Positions 39,001 through 50,170 of a stretch of 64,000 nt of DNA are shown here, one piece after another (position 1 is the first letter of the stretch; every line of letters begins with the position of its first letter). The translations under genes and the position numbers were made by a program. The stretch is taken from assembly GCA_025917655.1 (NCBI GenBank), contig CP084611.1:1302001-1366000 (forward strand). Reading direction: 5' to 3'. This stretch comes from Chlorella sorokiniana. Taxonomy: Eukaryota; Chlorophyta; Trebouxiophyceae; Chlorellales; Chlorellaceae. Below the pieces are notes generated by a model. It saw only the letters and a list, made by a program, of their open reading frames with translations, was not told the DNA's origin and did no database searches.

Positions 39001-42000
39001 GGCGCAGCTGGTCGTCGCGGCGGCAGCGCAGCCGCCAGCGCGGCGCGCCGTCGTCGGCTGCCGGCGCGGCGCCGCCCTCGGCATCCATGTCGGCGGCATC
39101 GGCTGGCTCGGGGGCGGGTCGGGGCTGCTGTGGTCCAGGTGCAGCTTCAGGGCGGCTTCCAGCGCAGCCCGCTGCCGCCGCTGGAAGTCGGAGCCGGTCC
39201 CGGCGTCGGCGCCAGCTGGCGCCAGCCGCGCGCCCGGCGACACGCGCCGCACAAGCACGTGCGCGGCCGATGTGGGGCGGCCGCCAGCGTGGGCCAGCAC
39301 GCCATTGGGCGCCCAGCCAGCACGGAAGGCTGTACCGCCGTACATCCCAGCGTCAGGCAGGCAGCGCTTGCCGCCGTGCTGCGATGGGGCGGGCGCCGGC
39401 ACGAGGCACTGACCCCCCGCCGCCGCCCCCGTCCCCACAGGCACCGGCCCCGCAGGCAGCGGCGGCGGCGCCGCTGGGGGCGGCGTGCGCGGCGCCGCCG
39501 CCTTGGCTGCCGACAGCCCGCTCAGCGGGGCGGCCTGCTGCTTGCGCCACGCGTTGCGCACCGCCAGCGGTGGCTTGGCGGGGGCAGCCGCCGCGCCTGC
39601 GCCAGCAGGCTGAGCGGCTGCAGCAGGGGGCAGCGGCGCCGGCCGACGCCAGCACCCGGCGCTGCTTGGCCGCTGGCTGCCACTGCTGCGGCGCCTGCGG
39701 CGCAAACAGCCCGTCCCGGATGCGCTGCAGCGCCTCGGGCTCCATCCCCAGCTGAGCTGGCAGCGACAGCTGCAGCGCACGCGCCGCCGCCCCCTCGCCG
39801 CCCGCCAGCGGGGCGCCCCCAGCGTCAGCTCCCGCCCCTCCTCCTCCTCCTCAGCATCCGCCATCTCCTCGCCGCCGTCCCCAGCCAGGCTGGCGGCGCC
39901 GCCCTGGCCTGCGGCAGCGCGGGCAGCAGCCATGCGCGCCAGTGCATGTGAGTGTGCTGCAGCCTGTGCAGAGTGTGCATTACAAGTGGCAGTGCAGGCA
40001 GCAGTGCAGGCAACCAGAAAGCAGTACGGTCATGCAGGCTGGCCTGAGGACAGCCAGCTGTGAGATACACGGATTGAATGGCGGGGTAAGGGGCCCACGG
40101 TCACGCCGGCTGCGCACCCCCGCCGCGGCGGCAGCCAGCTTACTGTCTTGCATGGCCTCCGCCCCCTCCTCCGCCGCCTCGCCGCCACGCCCCGCCGGCT
40201 CGCCCCCGCCTCCCCATCCCGCCCTAGGAAGGCAGCGCCGCGCGGTCGCCGCACACCCAGCTCCGCCGCCTCGCCGTCGCTGTCGCTGCCCGCCTGCTGC
40301 GCCCGCTTTGCCGCGTCGCCCTCCCCCCTCCTCCTCCTCATCGCTGTCCAGCAGCCCGTACTTGGAGAAGTGCTCCACCTCGAACTTCCAGGTGCCGGCG
40401 TCGGCGTCGTAGCTCACAAAGCGCGCCCCCTGCTCCGCGCTCACCTTGCGCAGCTTGCGGGTGAACCTGTGTGGGTGTAGTGGGGAGGGGGATGGAATGT
40501 GGGAGGGCGGCGGGGTGGTTCAGGGGCTGTCGCTTGGGGGACGCGGTGTGGGGCCATCCCCCTGAGCTGCAGCGCCTCAAGCACAGGCACGCCCACAGGC
40601 ACACGCGCTCCCCAGATCCCTCCCCGCCCATGATGAGAGCGTCGCAGGCAGGCAGCCAGGGCGCACCTGTCTATGGCCTCCTGGTCGGCGGTGGGCTTGC
40701 CGGTGGCCTTGTCCAGGCGGTGCACGCGCAGCATGGTGACCTGGGCGGGGCGGTTGAGGCCCTGCCCCACCTCGGGCTTGGCGCCGCCGTCAGGGTAGAC
40801 CTGCAAGGGGTTGTGTGCGCGAAAGGGTGAGCGGCGGCGGTGGACATGGAAGAAAGTGTGTGGAATGACGCTCTCATCCGCCGACCAAAAGGAAAGCCAA
40901 CCAACCAGCTAGCCCTCCCGCCCACTGCGCAACTCGCTGCAGCCCTCGTACCCCCGCCTCCACACACCCTCCCACACACACCCACGCCACACCCACCTCT
41001 ATGCTGCCCTTGGCCAGCTGCACGGCAGCACCCAGGTCCAGACCCCGCACATCCACCGGCTCCAGCCAGCGCACGGAGCCCACACCGCGCCGCCCCACGC
41101 TGAAGCCCGCCACCGCGGCCAGGGAGGAGGGGTCCTCTCGCGCCATGGCCGCCAGCTGCAGGAGGGGGAGGAAGGTGGGGCAGGGTGAGAGGAGAGCTGC
41201 CGCAAAGGAAGGAGGGGGAGGGGCAGATGGCGAGATGGCGACATGCATGCTGGTGGTGCCGTTCAAGAGAGACCGCCCCAGGGCACACCACCCGCGCACC
41301 TGCGCCAGCGAGGGCTCCGTGTAATAGTCGGGCTGCTTCAGGGTGGGCAGCAGGGCAGACAGCTGCGCGTCGCTCAGCACGCCGCCGTCGTCGCCGCCGC
41401 CGCGCCGAAACCCGTTCTCCGCGAGCGCAAAGCCGCCGTCGTGGTCGCCGCCGCCGCCGCTGCCGCCCGCGCCGTCGTCGCCGCGGCGGCCGGGCGTGAT
41501 GCGCAGGCTGGCGCCCGGGGTGCGCAGCGCGGCGAGGCCGCGGGGGTGCCGCCCAGCGCGGGGCTGGCCGCAGTGGTGGTCGCTGCCTCGGTGGAGGGCA
41601 GCGCGTCCCGCACAAACAGGCGCCGCGGGTTCTCTCTCGGCACAAACATGCTGCCGCCGTTGGGGGTGGTGGCGCCGGGGTGCCCCGCCGCCGCCGCCGC
41701 CCACCCCCAAGGAAGTCGGCGGGAGACTTGCTCATGCGGGAGGCGCTCATGCTGAGGCGGGGGCGCATGCGCACGCCGGAGCGGGGGTCAGCGAGCGGGG
41801 GTGACCAGGGCAGCGGGGCGGGCGCGCCGCCAGCCAGCAGGCCAGCCGGGCGCTGCGTGAGGCCCACTCGGTACTGGGGCAGGGGCCACCTGCGGGGGGG
41901 AAGGGGAGGGGGCACGGTGTAAGCAGGGGGTGCACTTGGGGAAGGGGCAGAGGCAGCCGGGCGGCCACTCGAGCAAGGCTGCAGGGGAGTGCGTGCAGCG

Positions 42001-44492
42001 ATGCGCGTGAAGCCCCGCTGCACAAGCACACGGGGCGGGAGGGAGCGGCGGCGGCGCGACGCACCTTGGGAGGCTCTGGCAGCGCGCCGTAAGGGCTGGT
42101 CGCCACTCCAGGGGCCTGCACGGGCGCTGCCTGCGCGAATGCCCCCAGCCGGGGCAGAGGCCGGGGTCGGGTTGAAGTTGAAGGGGAGGCGGCGTTGCCA
42201 AACATGGGGGCGCCACCGCCAAAGGCTGCAGGCAGGGAGGGCGGGGCAGGCCGGCGTGAGCTGAGGGGCAGGGGTGCAGAGGCAGGCTGGGGCGGCGTGA
42301 CGCTGGGCGCAGCAGCAGCGGCGGCGACGGCGGACCTGACGCGGTGGACGCCCCAAACAGGCCGCCGCTTGACGCTGTAAAGGCAGGGGAGGGCGAGACG
42401 CCAAAGGCGGGCGTGCTGGCGGTCTGGAAGCCAAACCCTCCAGCAGGTTTCTGCGCGGGGGAGGGGGCAGGCTCGGTGAGCGCCGACACAATCGTTTGTT
42501 GAGGGCCTGCTACGAGCCCAGTCCCCACTGACAGCCACCCACCTGCTGCGCGTTGCCAAACAGCGACCCCCGCCAAAGGCCGGCGTGCTTGCGGCCCCAA
42601 ACAGGCTGGTGCTGGATGCGCCAAAGGCGGGGCGGAGGTCGCGCCGAAAGCGGGGAGCTGCCGGCGCCAAAGCCGCCAAAGGCGGGGGCGGAAGAGGCGC
42701 CAAAGGCGGGGGCGCTGGCGGCCCCAAAAGCAGAGCTACTAGAAGGGAAGCCAAACCCTGAGGAGCTCGCCCCAAACGCGGGTGTGGGCGAGGCGCCAAA
42801 CGCAGGCGCAGACGTCCCCCAAAGCCGCCGAACGCCGGGAGCTGGCCGCGCCAAAGGCCGGGCGCTGGCGCCAAAGGCGGGGGCGCTTGTGGCGCCAAAC
42901 GCCGGCGCGCTGGTTGCCCCAAAGCCCGGGGCAGACTGTCCAAAGGGCGACGTGGTGGTCGCCCCAAACGGAGACGACGACGCCCGAAACCGCCAAAAGT
43001 GGGTGCGCTGGCCGCCGCGCCAAACGCGGGCGCGCTGGCGGCGCCAAACGCCGGGGAGCTGCTGGCCCCAAAGCCGCCAAACGCGGGCGCCGGCGCCGCG
43101 CCAAAGGCCGGGAGGTGGTGGGGCCGCCAAAGGGCGAGCTGGCGGCGCCGCCAAAGCCTGGGGAGGGGGCGCCAAAGGCGGAGCCCGGGGGCGAGGCGGC
43201 CCCGTGTTGCCCTTGCACCCGTCCGCATAGTCCTCCCAACGCAGCTCCTCCACGCTCTTGTTGATGTACTCGGGCATGCAGGAGATGGAGTTGAAGAAGA
43301 CGACTGCGAGGGGGAGGGAGGGGAGGAGGCCCCGCGGGCGAGGTGGATCAGACTAGCGAGTGCGCAGGGATGGTATAGCACTGCCAGCGGCGACTGGGGG
43401 CCAGCTGTGCCAGCCGCACTGCCAGCGGCATGCCCCTGCCACGCCAGCCCCTGCGCTTCCCTGCCCTGCACACCTGTCTTCTGGCCGGTGGTGCCGCTGG
43501 CGTCCTGCTCCTGCGTCTTGCGGTGCGCCACCGCCCGCGTGCCCCGCGCACCACCCCCAAAGCCAGCGGCGCCAAAGCCGCCAGCGGCGGGCGCTGCGCC
43601 TCCGCCAAACGTGGTGCTCCCAAAGGCGGTCAGCGTGGAGCCAAAGGCTGGAGCGCTGGCTGCCGCGCCAAACGCAGGGGCGCTGGCGGCGCCAAAGCCC
43701 GGCGACGACGCGCCGAAGGTGGTGCCGCCCCCAAAGGGAGCCGCGCCAAAGGCTGCAAGGACGTGGAAAAACGGACGCGGAGTCAAAGCGTGACGAGCTT
43801 TGTGCGGGAAGCGGGAGTGAAGCAGAGTGACGCATCGCTGACGGTCTGAGGGAGGGCTCACCGGGGGCAGAGGAGGCGCCAAAGGCAGGGGCGCTGGCCC
43901 CGAAGGCCGGCGTGCTAGAGGCGCCAAACGGGCTGGCCGCGGAGGCACCGAAGCCTCCGAAGGCAGGCTTGGCTCCAAAAGCGCTGGTCGGGGCAGCCCC
44001 AAACGCGGGAGTGCTGGCCGCACCAAACGCGGGCGCCGGCGTCGCGCCAAACGCCGGCGCTGGTGAAGCACCAAACGCGGGTTGGCTCTGCATTTTGCAT
44101 GGGGAGCGTTTCAATGAGGGCTGTGAGGAAACTTGTGCGCGGTATGGCAAGGCAGGCACAAGTCCAAGGCAGGCTTGGCAGCGCGTTGCGACGGCTGGGT
44201 CGCACCGCTCCAAACACGCCCGTCGTGGTGGCGGCTCCAAACGGCGACGTGTTCTGGCCGAAAGCTGGAGCCTGCTGGCCGAAAGGGGAGGGCGAACTCG
44301 CCCCAAACGGGCTCGAGCTCGCCCCAAAGCCTGCAGAGGAGCATCAGGGGAGGCAAAATTGAGAGAACGCATTCGCGGCGTGTCGCAACAGCCATGAACG
44401 CGTCTAAAGCAACCATTGGAGAGCCTGCAGCCCGAGGGACTTCTTCACACAAAAACACGGCACTCACCCTGCCCGAAGCCTCCGAAGCTCAT
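36071..44492 (-). CDS. NUP98: NUP98-NUP96 nucleoporin precursor
   Basis: This encodes the precursor that cleaves itself into NUP98 (FG barrier, mRNA export) and NUP96 (Y-complex scaffold). The start at 44492 gives MSFGGFGQG. Dense FG repeats (PAFGA, SPFGA, TFGG) fill 44480-42380. They are interrupted by the GLEBS-like RAE1-binding motif [20 protein letters not shown] (about 43240-43300). The autoproteolytic domain follows: [14 protein letters not shown] (41320), [20 protein letters not shown] (41070), [18 protein letters not shown] (40730), [20 protein letters not shown]. The cleavage site HF/SKYG is encoded at 40358-40372. NUP96 begins with an acidic stretch and continues with [20 protein letters not shown] (39720), [20 protein letters not shown] (39290), [20 protein letters not shown] (38090), [20 protein letters not shown] (37520), [20 protein letters not shown] (37260), [20 protein letters not shown] (36950), and ends FLNDGG at 36071. 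Many introns and several frame slips in GC runs are needed. Confidence 0.92.
38431..38454. repeat. (GGAT)n tandem repeat in a NUP96 intron
   Basis: About five copies of a GGAT unit, between the exon coding for [16 protein letters not shown] and the upstream exon of the minus-strand gene. Confidence 0.85.
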
Positions 44493-44801
44493 GCTTGCGG
44501 CCCTCTACACGGGCTCCTACGCCCAGTTATGCGGGATGAGCTGCCCGGCCAGTCCAGAAGGGACTCCTCTCAGAAAATCACGCCAAACATCAAGTCACGA
44601 CAGGTGCAAAGCTCAGTGACACTAGATGATCGATCAACAAATGAAGGTCAAAAATTGAATCACCCAGTAGTGTGCTGTTGAGAGGTTCAAGCCATGAGAA
44701 CACGCAGTACACCGACGGGACAGCTGCCCTGCAAGGAATCTAGCGGAGGGATGAACCAAAGGGCGAGTTCATTGATTTGAACGCATTGTCTGAAGGCTAA
44801 T
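44493..44801. promoter_or_regulatory. Divergent promoter region, NUP98 and DUF2358 genes
   Basis: About 310 bases, AT-richer than the flanks, between two head-to-head starts. No named motif is visible. Confidence 0.45.
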
Positions 44802-46212
44802 GTGGCACGGTTTTCAGGCGGCCTGACCACCGACCAACTTCAGGACAACCCGAGCCGAATGCCTCCTTGCAGCTTCTTGCCTCCAACGCGTTTGGCTAGG
44901 ACGCCAACACCTTTCCAATCGAATGACAGAACTGTCGTTAGAATTGCCTGCACGGGCCCCAGCGGCGGCAGCGGCGGCGGTAGCGGCAGCACCGAGAAGC
45001 CCAGCCCGGGCGCCGGCCTTAAGGCGGTGTGGGTTGGAGCTGAGGCTTTTGGCAACGTGGTGGGCGCCCTGAAGGGCGCCCAACGGCAGCAGCAGGCCGC
45101 AAGCAGCGCAGGGCCACTGACACGCGAGCAGGTGTTGCAGAGCTTGAGGGATGACTTTGACGAAAACTACTTTGTCAGCGGTAAGCAGGCGTCCCTCTTG
45201 CAGGATCCGGCGACACCCAGCGCGTACATGACTGTCAAGTGCCGCCGCATGGGTTGCCGCCATATGCAGGCAAGGGCGCCATGGCTGCCTACGACCCCGA
45301 CTGCGTGTTCGCCGACCCGTTTGCGTCCTTCAGCGGCACCGAGCGCTTCAAGCGCAACGTCCAAAATTTGGGAGGCCTTTTGTGAGAATGCTTAGAATGG
45401 TTTTTGCATGCCTCCGTGTGTGATTTTATGTCAAGGGGGTCAAAAATGCATTCTAGAAGTGGGTGGGAGGGCACGCCCTTGCGCTCCTGCTCCCGGCCTC
45501 CACCGCCCCTCCCCCACCCATGCCAGCGCCCGCCCCGCGCACTTTGATGCGCTGCCCAGCCCACCCACAGCCGTCCCCCCGCCCCCGCCAGGTCCGACAT
45601 CGACCTCACCCTGACCGGCTGGGAGGAGGGGGAGGGGAGCTGCGCACGCGGTGGCGCTTCAGCGCGGTGCTGGGCCTGCCCTGGCGCCCGCTGCTGGCGG
45701 CCGCGGGCGGCACGCGCTTTGTGTTCGACCCGGCCAGCGGGCGCGTGGTGCAGCACATCGAGTCGTGGGACGTGGAGCCCGGCCGGGTGGTGCGCCAGCT
45801 GCTCAAGCCATCCGCCAAGGTGCCCGCCACGCAGGCGAGTGCCCGTGGGGGCGACCGGTGGGCTGCCAGGATCTGTTGGCGGCGGCACGCAGCAAGACCC
45901 GCGAGCCTCTGACCACAAGCACAGACGCTGCTCTCAATCCGGTTGGCCGGTTCGCGCCTCCCGCCCCCCGCGCCCATGCAGGCTGAGGTGCTGATGCAGG
46001 CGCTGTACGACGGCGACGGCGTGGGCGCCTGGTTTGCGGTCAGCTCCAAGGTTCTGGGGCGGCGCTGCCCGCCTCCGGCCTGCTGGCCCTGCTGCACCTT
46101 GCACGCGGCGAGGGGCTGGGCTGGTTGGAGGCCGCCGCATACGTGGGCGCGCTCCGCGCTGCTCACCGAGATGTACAAGGTGGTCAAGAGCATTGGCGGC
46201 GAGGGCGGCTGA
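44802..46212 (+). CDS. DUF2358 (NTF2/SnoaL-like fold) plastid protein
   Basis: The start could be 44802 (MARFSGGLTTDQLQ) or 44861 (MPPCSFLPPTRLARTPTPF); the second looks like a transit peptide. A Gly/Ser linker is followed by the DUF2358 domain: LREQVLQSLRDDFDENYFV-like sequence (to 45180), MAAYDPDCVFADPFASFSGT and ERFKRNVQNLGGLL (45270-45381), SDIDLTLTGWEEGEG (from 45592), TRWRFSAVLGLPWRPLLAAA, GTRFVFDPASGRVVQHIESW and DVEPGRVVRQLLKPS. The last exon (from 45982) gives AEVLMQALYDGDGVGAWFAV and ends KSIGGEGG. The family occurs in plants and algae; its role is unknown, but the NTF2-like fold suggests binding of a small ligand. One G is missing near 45636, and two compensating slips lie in 46060-46160. 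The intron at 45835-45981 uses a GC donor (CAG/GCGAGT). Confidence 0.85.
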
Positions 46213-46367
46213 CTGCAGAGAGCGCTGCGAGGCTGGCATTAAGAATGAAATGAATCAATCTCGAGGCCTAAGCTCCCTCTGGCCTCCCTCAACAGCTGGC
46301 ACGGTGCCAGCTCAGCACGCCCTCAATGCAAGAGATCCAGCTGTGAATACGCCGGCCCTGTGTCTGG

Positions 46368-47591
46368 ATGGCATGCTATGGCGCAGCTGCCATGCTGAGG
46401 AGAGCCAGGCTAGGCACCCGACACCTTGCCTTCACCTGGGGCAAGGCAGGCAGAGCTTTGTTTGGGGCTGTGTATGCGCAATCAACCGCAGAGGGAAGCT
46501 CAGCGAGCTCTGCCTGCCAGTCCAAGGCAGCAGCAGGGGCATTGTCCGAGCAGGAGCAGCGGTCGCAGCACCGCCATCGGCAGCTTCTACTCGCAGGCTT
46601 GCCTGTGCGCGCGCCTCTTCAGCACCGGTGCCGCGGCCCTGCATGCCGACGACGGCCTTGGTCTGCCGGGCGGCAGCTGGGGCGTGCGTTGGGACCTCTA
46701 CAGCCTGGCCGCCAGCGAGGCCCAGCAGCAGCACTTCCTGACGGTGGAGGCAGCGTACGAGGACCAACTGGCAGCTGAGCGTGCGGCGGCAGCGCAGCCT
46801 GTAGAGGGCTGCCCCGCAACCGAGGCCGCCGCCGATGCCTGCTGTGCTGGCGAAGTGGCTGAGCAGCCTGAGCGTGTATTGGAGGTAGGCGCTCGCCGCG
46901 ATGCTGCTTCAATAGCCCAGACCTTGGTGACTGGTGCACGGCACGGGCAGCCAGTATCGCAAATGGCGTAGATCGAGCGCTCCATCCTCGTCTCAGCCAA
47001 CCACTTGCTAGCCAGTCAACCCCCACCCACCCACCCATCCCGCCACCCCACAAAGGCACCCTCACAGGTTGTTCAGCCGGGGGTGGAGGAGCTGGCGGCG
47101 GAGGCGGCGGCTGCCGAGCCCGACTTCTACGAGGAGTTCCAGCCCGACCGCCAGCTGGTGCTGCGCTCGGCGTGGCTGTGCGCGGGGGCAGGCTCCCTGG
47201 CCGCCATGCGCGCCCGCCTGGCCCAACGCATCCTGCTGCTGGAGGCGCTGGAGGAGGACGGCTGGCAGCTGGATGCCCCGGTGCGTGGCCGCCTGGTTGC
47301 CTGGCCGCGGCTGCTGGCAGCGGCTGCCCGCAGCGTGCCGCGGTGCTGAGCAGCTGAGCGGCTGAGTGAGTGCAGGTCGACGAGTACGCGGTGCTGACAA
47401 ACGCCCACCCCAAGCCGCCCCAGGAGCGGCGGCTGGTGGAGGCCTGGGAGATTGGTGCGTGCCTGGCTGCCCCTCACAGGAGGGGACGACGCAGGCGGCC
47501 ACGCTGCCGGGGCACCCAAGCCGACCCCTCCTTGCTGCCCGCAGTTGAGCGCTGGGAGCAGGGCGTCGACTGGCCCAGCCCAGACTATTGA
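46368..47591 (+). CDS. Hypothetical protein, possible organelle targeting
   Basis: I do not recognise this protein. The start at 46368 or 46392 (MLRRARLGTRHLAFTWGKAG) gives an Arg-rich, amphipathic leader that fits mitochondrial import. Then come GGSWGVRWDLYSLAASEAQQ (46675), HFLTVEAAYEDQLAAERAAA (46733), VVQPGVEELAAEAA (47068), DFYEEFQPDRQLVLRSAWLC (47122), ARLAQRILLLEALEEDGWQL (47212), VDEYAVLTNAHPKPPQERRL (47376) and WEQGVDWPSPDY to the stop at 47589. Splices at about 46884/47068, 47280/47376 and 47455/47545 all keep frame, which is good evidence for a real gene. A join or frame slip is needed between the leader and the body near 46560-46610. The product is soluble and mostly helical, about 300 residues. 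Confidence 0.6.
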
Positions 47592-48064
47592 GCATCAGGC
47601 GGCAGCTCTGCCGTCCTGCCGGGGACTGAACGTTGCACGGCAGCAGGCCCAAGCTGTGCTCTGGATAGGGCCACTGACACCCTGCATTCTTCTGCTTTAT
47701 ATTTCATGTCACCGCACACATGCAAGACCAAACTGGGAAGGCGCCCTGACTCAACAAGGCGCGTAGCACAGGGCAGCAAGAGCAAGGAAAGCGAGCAGCG
47801 AAGCACATGGAAGCAAGCAAACAGCCGAGTCAGTACTTGCAAGGAATGGGGAGCTGTGGAGGGCCAAGGGTGGGCAAGGAGCACGGAGAGAGGCTGCCTA
47901 ACATGGTTGCAGTATCACACAGCGGGCCTGGTAAGGCCTATGCGCGAAAAGGAGGAGCGTTGCCTAGGTGTCTGTACTTGTAGGGGTCAAACTAAGGGCT
48001 GGAGAAAAGGTAGCAAGGTGAAGGCAAGGCACAAGGCATGCGGCGGGAGAGCCGGAGGCACTGC
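47592..48064. other. Convergent intergenic region
   Basis: About 470 bases between the orphan gene and CK2 beta. It is purine-rich on the plus strand (47760-48040). It should contain both 3' UTRs; no gene is seen. Confidence 0.4.
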
Positions 48065-49795
48065 TCATGACTTCACCGCGTTGCTGCCATCTGCCTGCTG
48101 CTGCTGCTGCCGCTGCTGCTGCTGCTCATCCGTTGCGGTGGCTCCGTTGCCAACCGCCTGCCGGCTGCCCTCAGCACGCTGCTGCTGTTGGGGGCCTGCC
48201 TGCTGCGCTGGGGCGCTTGGCGCCACCAGGCTGCTGCTCAAACGCGGAAGGATGGATCTTGAACCCAAACACTTTCGGCACGTAGTTATCTGCAAAACAC
48301 CGGTGAGCAGCCCCAAGCAGCGGAGTGAGCAGCCTTGTTCAGCAGACGCTCCACTGTTCAACAACGTGACACAAGACACCACGCTCAAGGTTCAATGCCG
48401 CGGCCACCGAAGCGCGCATGCCCCACATCCCCTTTTTTTTTTTTTCCCAAGCTTCGTGCCTGTGGGCTTCTGTGGCCGGAGCTGCGGGTAGGTGAGCTGG
48501 AAGAGGTGGGCAAAGGTGGTGCCAAAGTAGGCGCCGTCCAGGTTGCCGTGGTATTTGGAGCGGGGGTAGTACACGTCCTCGCACTTGGGGCAGAACAGCT
48601 TCACCGTGGACTGGCGCGGGATGTCTGGGGACGGGAAGAGGGGGAGGGGGAGGGGGGGGTATGGCAGGACGAGTGGGGGCGGATAGAGGGTGGGGAGCCG
48701 GGTGACCAGGGTTCTGCAGGCTGGAGGCCAGCCTGCGGTGCACAAGCACACGAGCTGCTCACCGGAGAGGCCCACGGGCAAGCAGGCCTGCCCGTTGCAG
48801 TACACGCGGGGCAGCGCCCAAAGTCGCAGTTCTTGAACTTCTCCATCATGGCGCTCAGGCCTGGTTCACGGTGAGAACAACAAGGATGCGCTTCACCAGC
48901 GAAGGATGTGGGCAGGCGCATCACGCGAAAGTTGCCCTCGGCACAGCCTGAAGAGCCTCACACACTCCTAGCTGCCACAAGACACTGCAGCAAGCTCACC
49001 GCGCGAGGTGAGGATGTAGCGGGCGTGTATGAGGCCGTACAGTATTTCCGCTGCCTCCTCCACAAACTCCTGCGCCTGATCCGTCAGCACCTCGTTCTGC
49101 AGGCTCTCGCTGTCCAGAATCAAATCCAGCGCATAATCATAGTAGGGCACCTACAGATGTGTCGTTTGGCGAGTGTGAAAGGGGGGGATGGGACCTTGAT
49201 GGGTTGCAGCAGCATAAGTTGCGTACGGCAACAGCGTAGGGCCTGCAGCTGAGCATGCACCCAGCAGGGGGCCGCCAGACGCTGCTGCTGCCCAACCCCT
49301 TAATAGCCACTGCTGCCCATCATCCAGCATGCGCTGTTGGATGGGCGGCCGCTGCGAGGCCCGCTGCAGAAGCGACGGCCAGAGCAAGTGGCGGGGCAGC
49401 TGCCGCACCTGCGAGCTCAGGCCGCTCAGGTTGAAGTCGTCCTGGATGTAATCCTCGCCCACCTCACAGAAGAACTCGTTGCCTTTGAGGCTGCAGAACC
49501 AAGAGATCCAGGAGCCCACCTGCGCACCCACAAGCGGCAGCCGCGTTGCAGCGACGCATTTTAAGCCGGCAAGCCAGGCCCCCAAGAAGCAGGGTAACTT
49601 TTGGGGGTGCTGAGGGTCGATTGCCTCCCAAGGCAGCTGCCAGACGCTGTGCTTGCAGCGGGAGGCCAGCCATCAGGCCCGCACCTCCTCTTCGCTGCCC
49701 TCCTGGTCGCCGCTGTCTTCGCTGCCGCTGTCGCTGAGCAATTCCTCCGCCTTGTCTTCGCTCATGACGCTGCCCTCATGGTGTTGGCCAGCCAT
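48065..49795 (-). CDS. CSNK2B: Casein kinase II regulatory subunit beta
   Basis: CK2 beta dimerises and holds two catalytic subunits, setting substrate choice of this constitutive Ser/Thr kinase. The start at 49795 opens an acidic N-terminus ([20 protein letters not shown]). [20 protein letters not shown] and [17 protein letters not shown] (about 49410-49520) are spliced to [20 protein letters not shown] and [20 protein letters not shown] (48980-49150). [14 protein letters not shown] and [14 protein letters not shown] (48770-48850) are followed by [20 protein letters not shown] and [20 protein letters not shown] (48500-48610). The four zinc-binding cysteines lie in the CP...C and CPKC segments. 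The final exon gives [15 protein letters not shown] (about 48260-48290). After that two tails are possible: one ends early with stop near 48170, the other is Gln-rich and ends at 48065. One C is missing near 48816. Confidence 0.92.
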
Positions 49796-50170
49796 CGCAG
49801 ACGGGAGAAAGCCTGCTATGGAAGAAGAGAGGGCGAGGCGGCTGGCGGGGAGCGCAGGGAAAGTGCCGCCGTTGCTGACAGTGCACCGTGCCGCCTCTGG
49901 ACGAGTGTGAGCAGAGCGCGGGCGAAGTAAGCGCCAGCATGGGGCTCCCATCGCGCCACACGCAGCAGGCACTCGCGTTTCCCCACTTGTTAGCCCGACG
50001 CGCACAAGTTGCTGCAATAATCGTCATTTACCCCCGCCCATCGACCATAAGCACTCCCAGACACGATCACCATCGGAAAACCTCCCGGCTTTCGTTCTTT
50101 ATTATATCGGGGTTCGTTTACAGGTTGGCGAGTCCCGCCTTTGCGTAGGGAAAGAAAAAGCGGCGTCAAA
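49796..50170. promoter_or_regulatory. Divergent promoter region, CK2 beta and SmD3
   Basis: About 375 bases between head-to-head start codons. The stretch 50010-50130 is AT-richer and contains TTTATTATATC near 50097, a possible TATA-like element for the SmD3 side (about 70 bases before the start). This is suggestive only. Confidence 0.45.

Noticed and set aside
37640-39412. 590-codon plus-strand ORF
   Set aside because: Antisense shadow of NUP96 exons, low-complexity Arg/Ala/Gly product.
41747-44074. 775-codon minus-strand ORF read as one exon
   Set aside because: It overlaps the FG-repeat exons but runs through introns and out of the FG frame. The spliced FG protein is the real product.
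42380-44480. FG/AFGA repeats considered as a silk- or cell-wall-type structural protein
   Set aside because: The GLEBS motif and the downstream autoproteolytic domain in the same gene identify NUP98.
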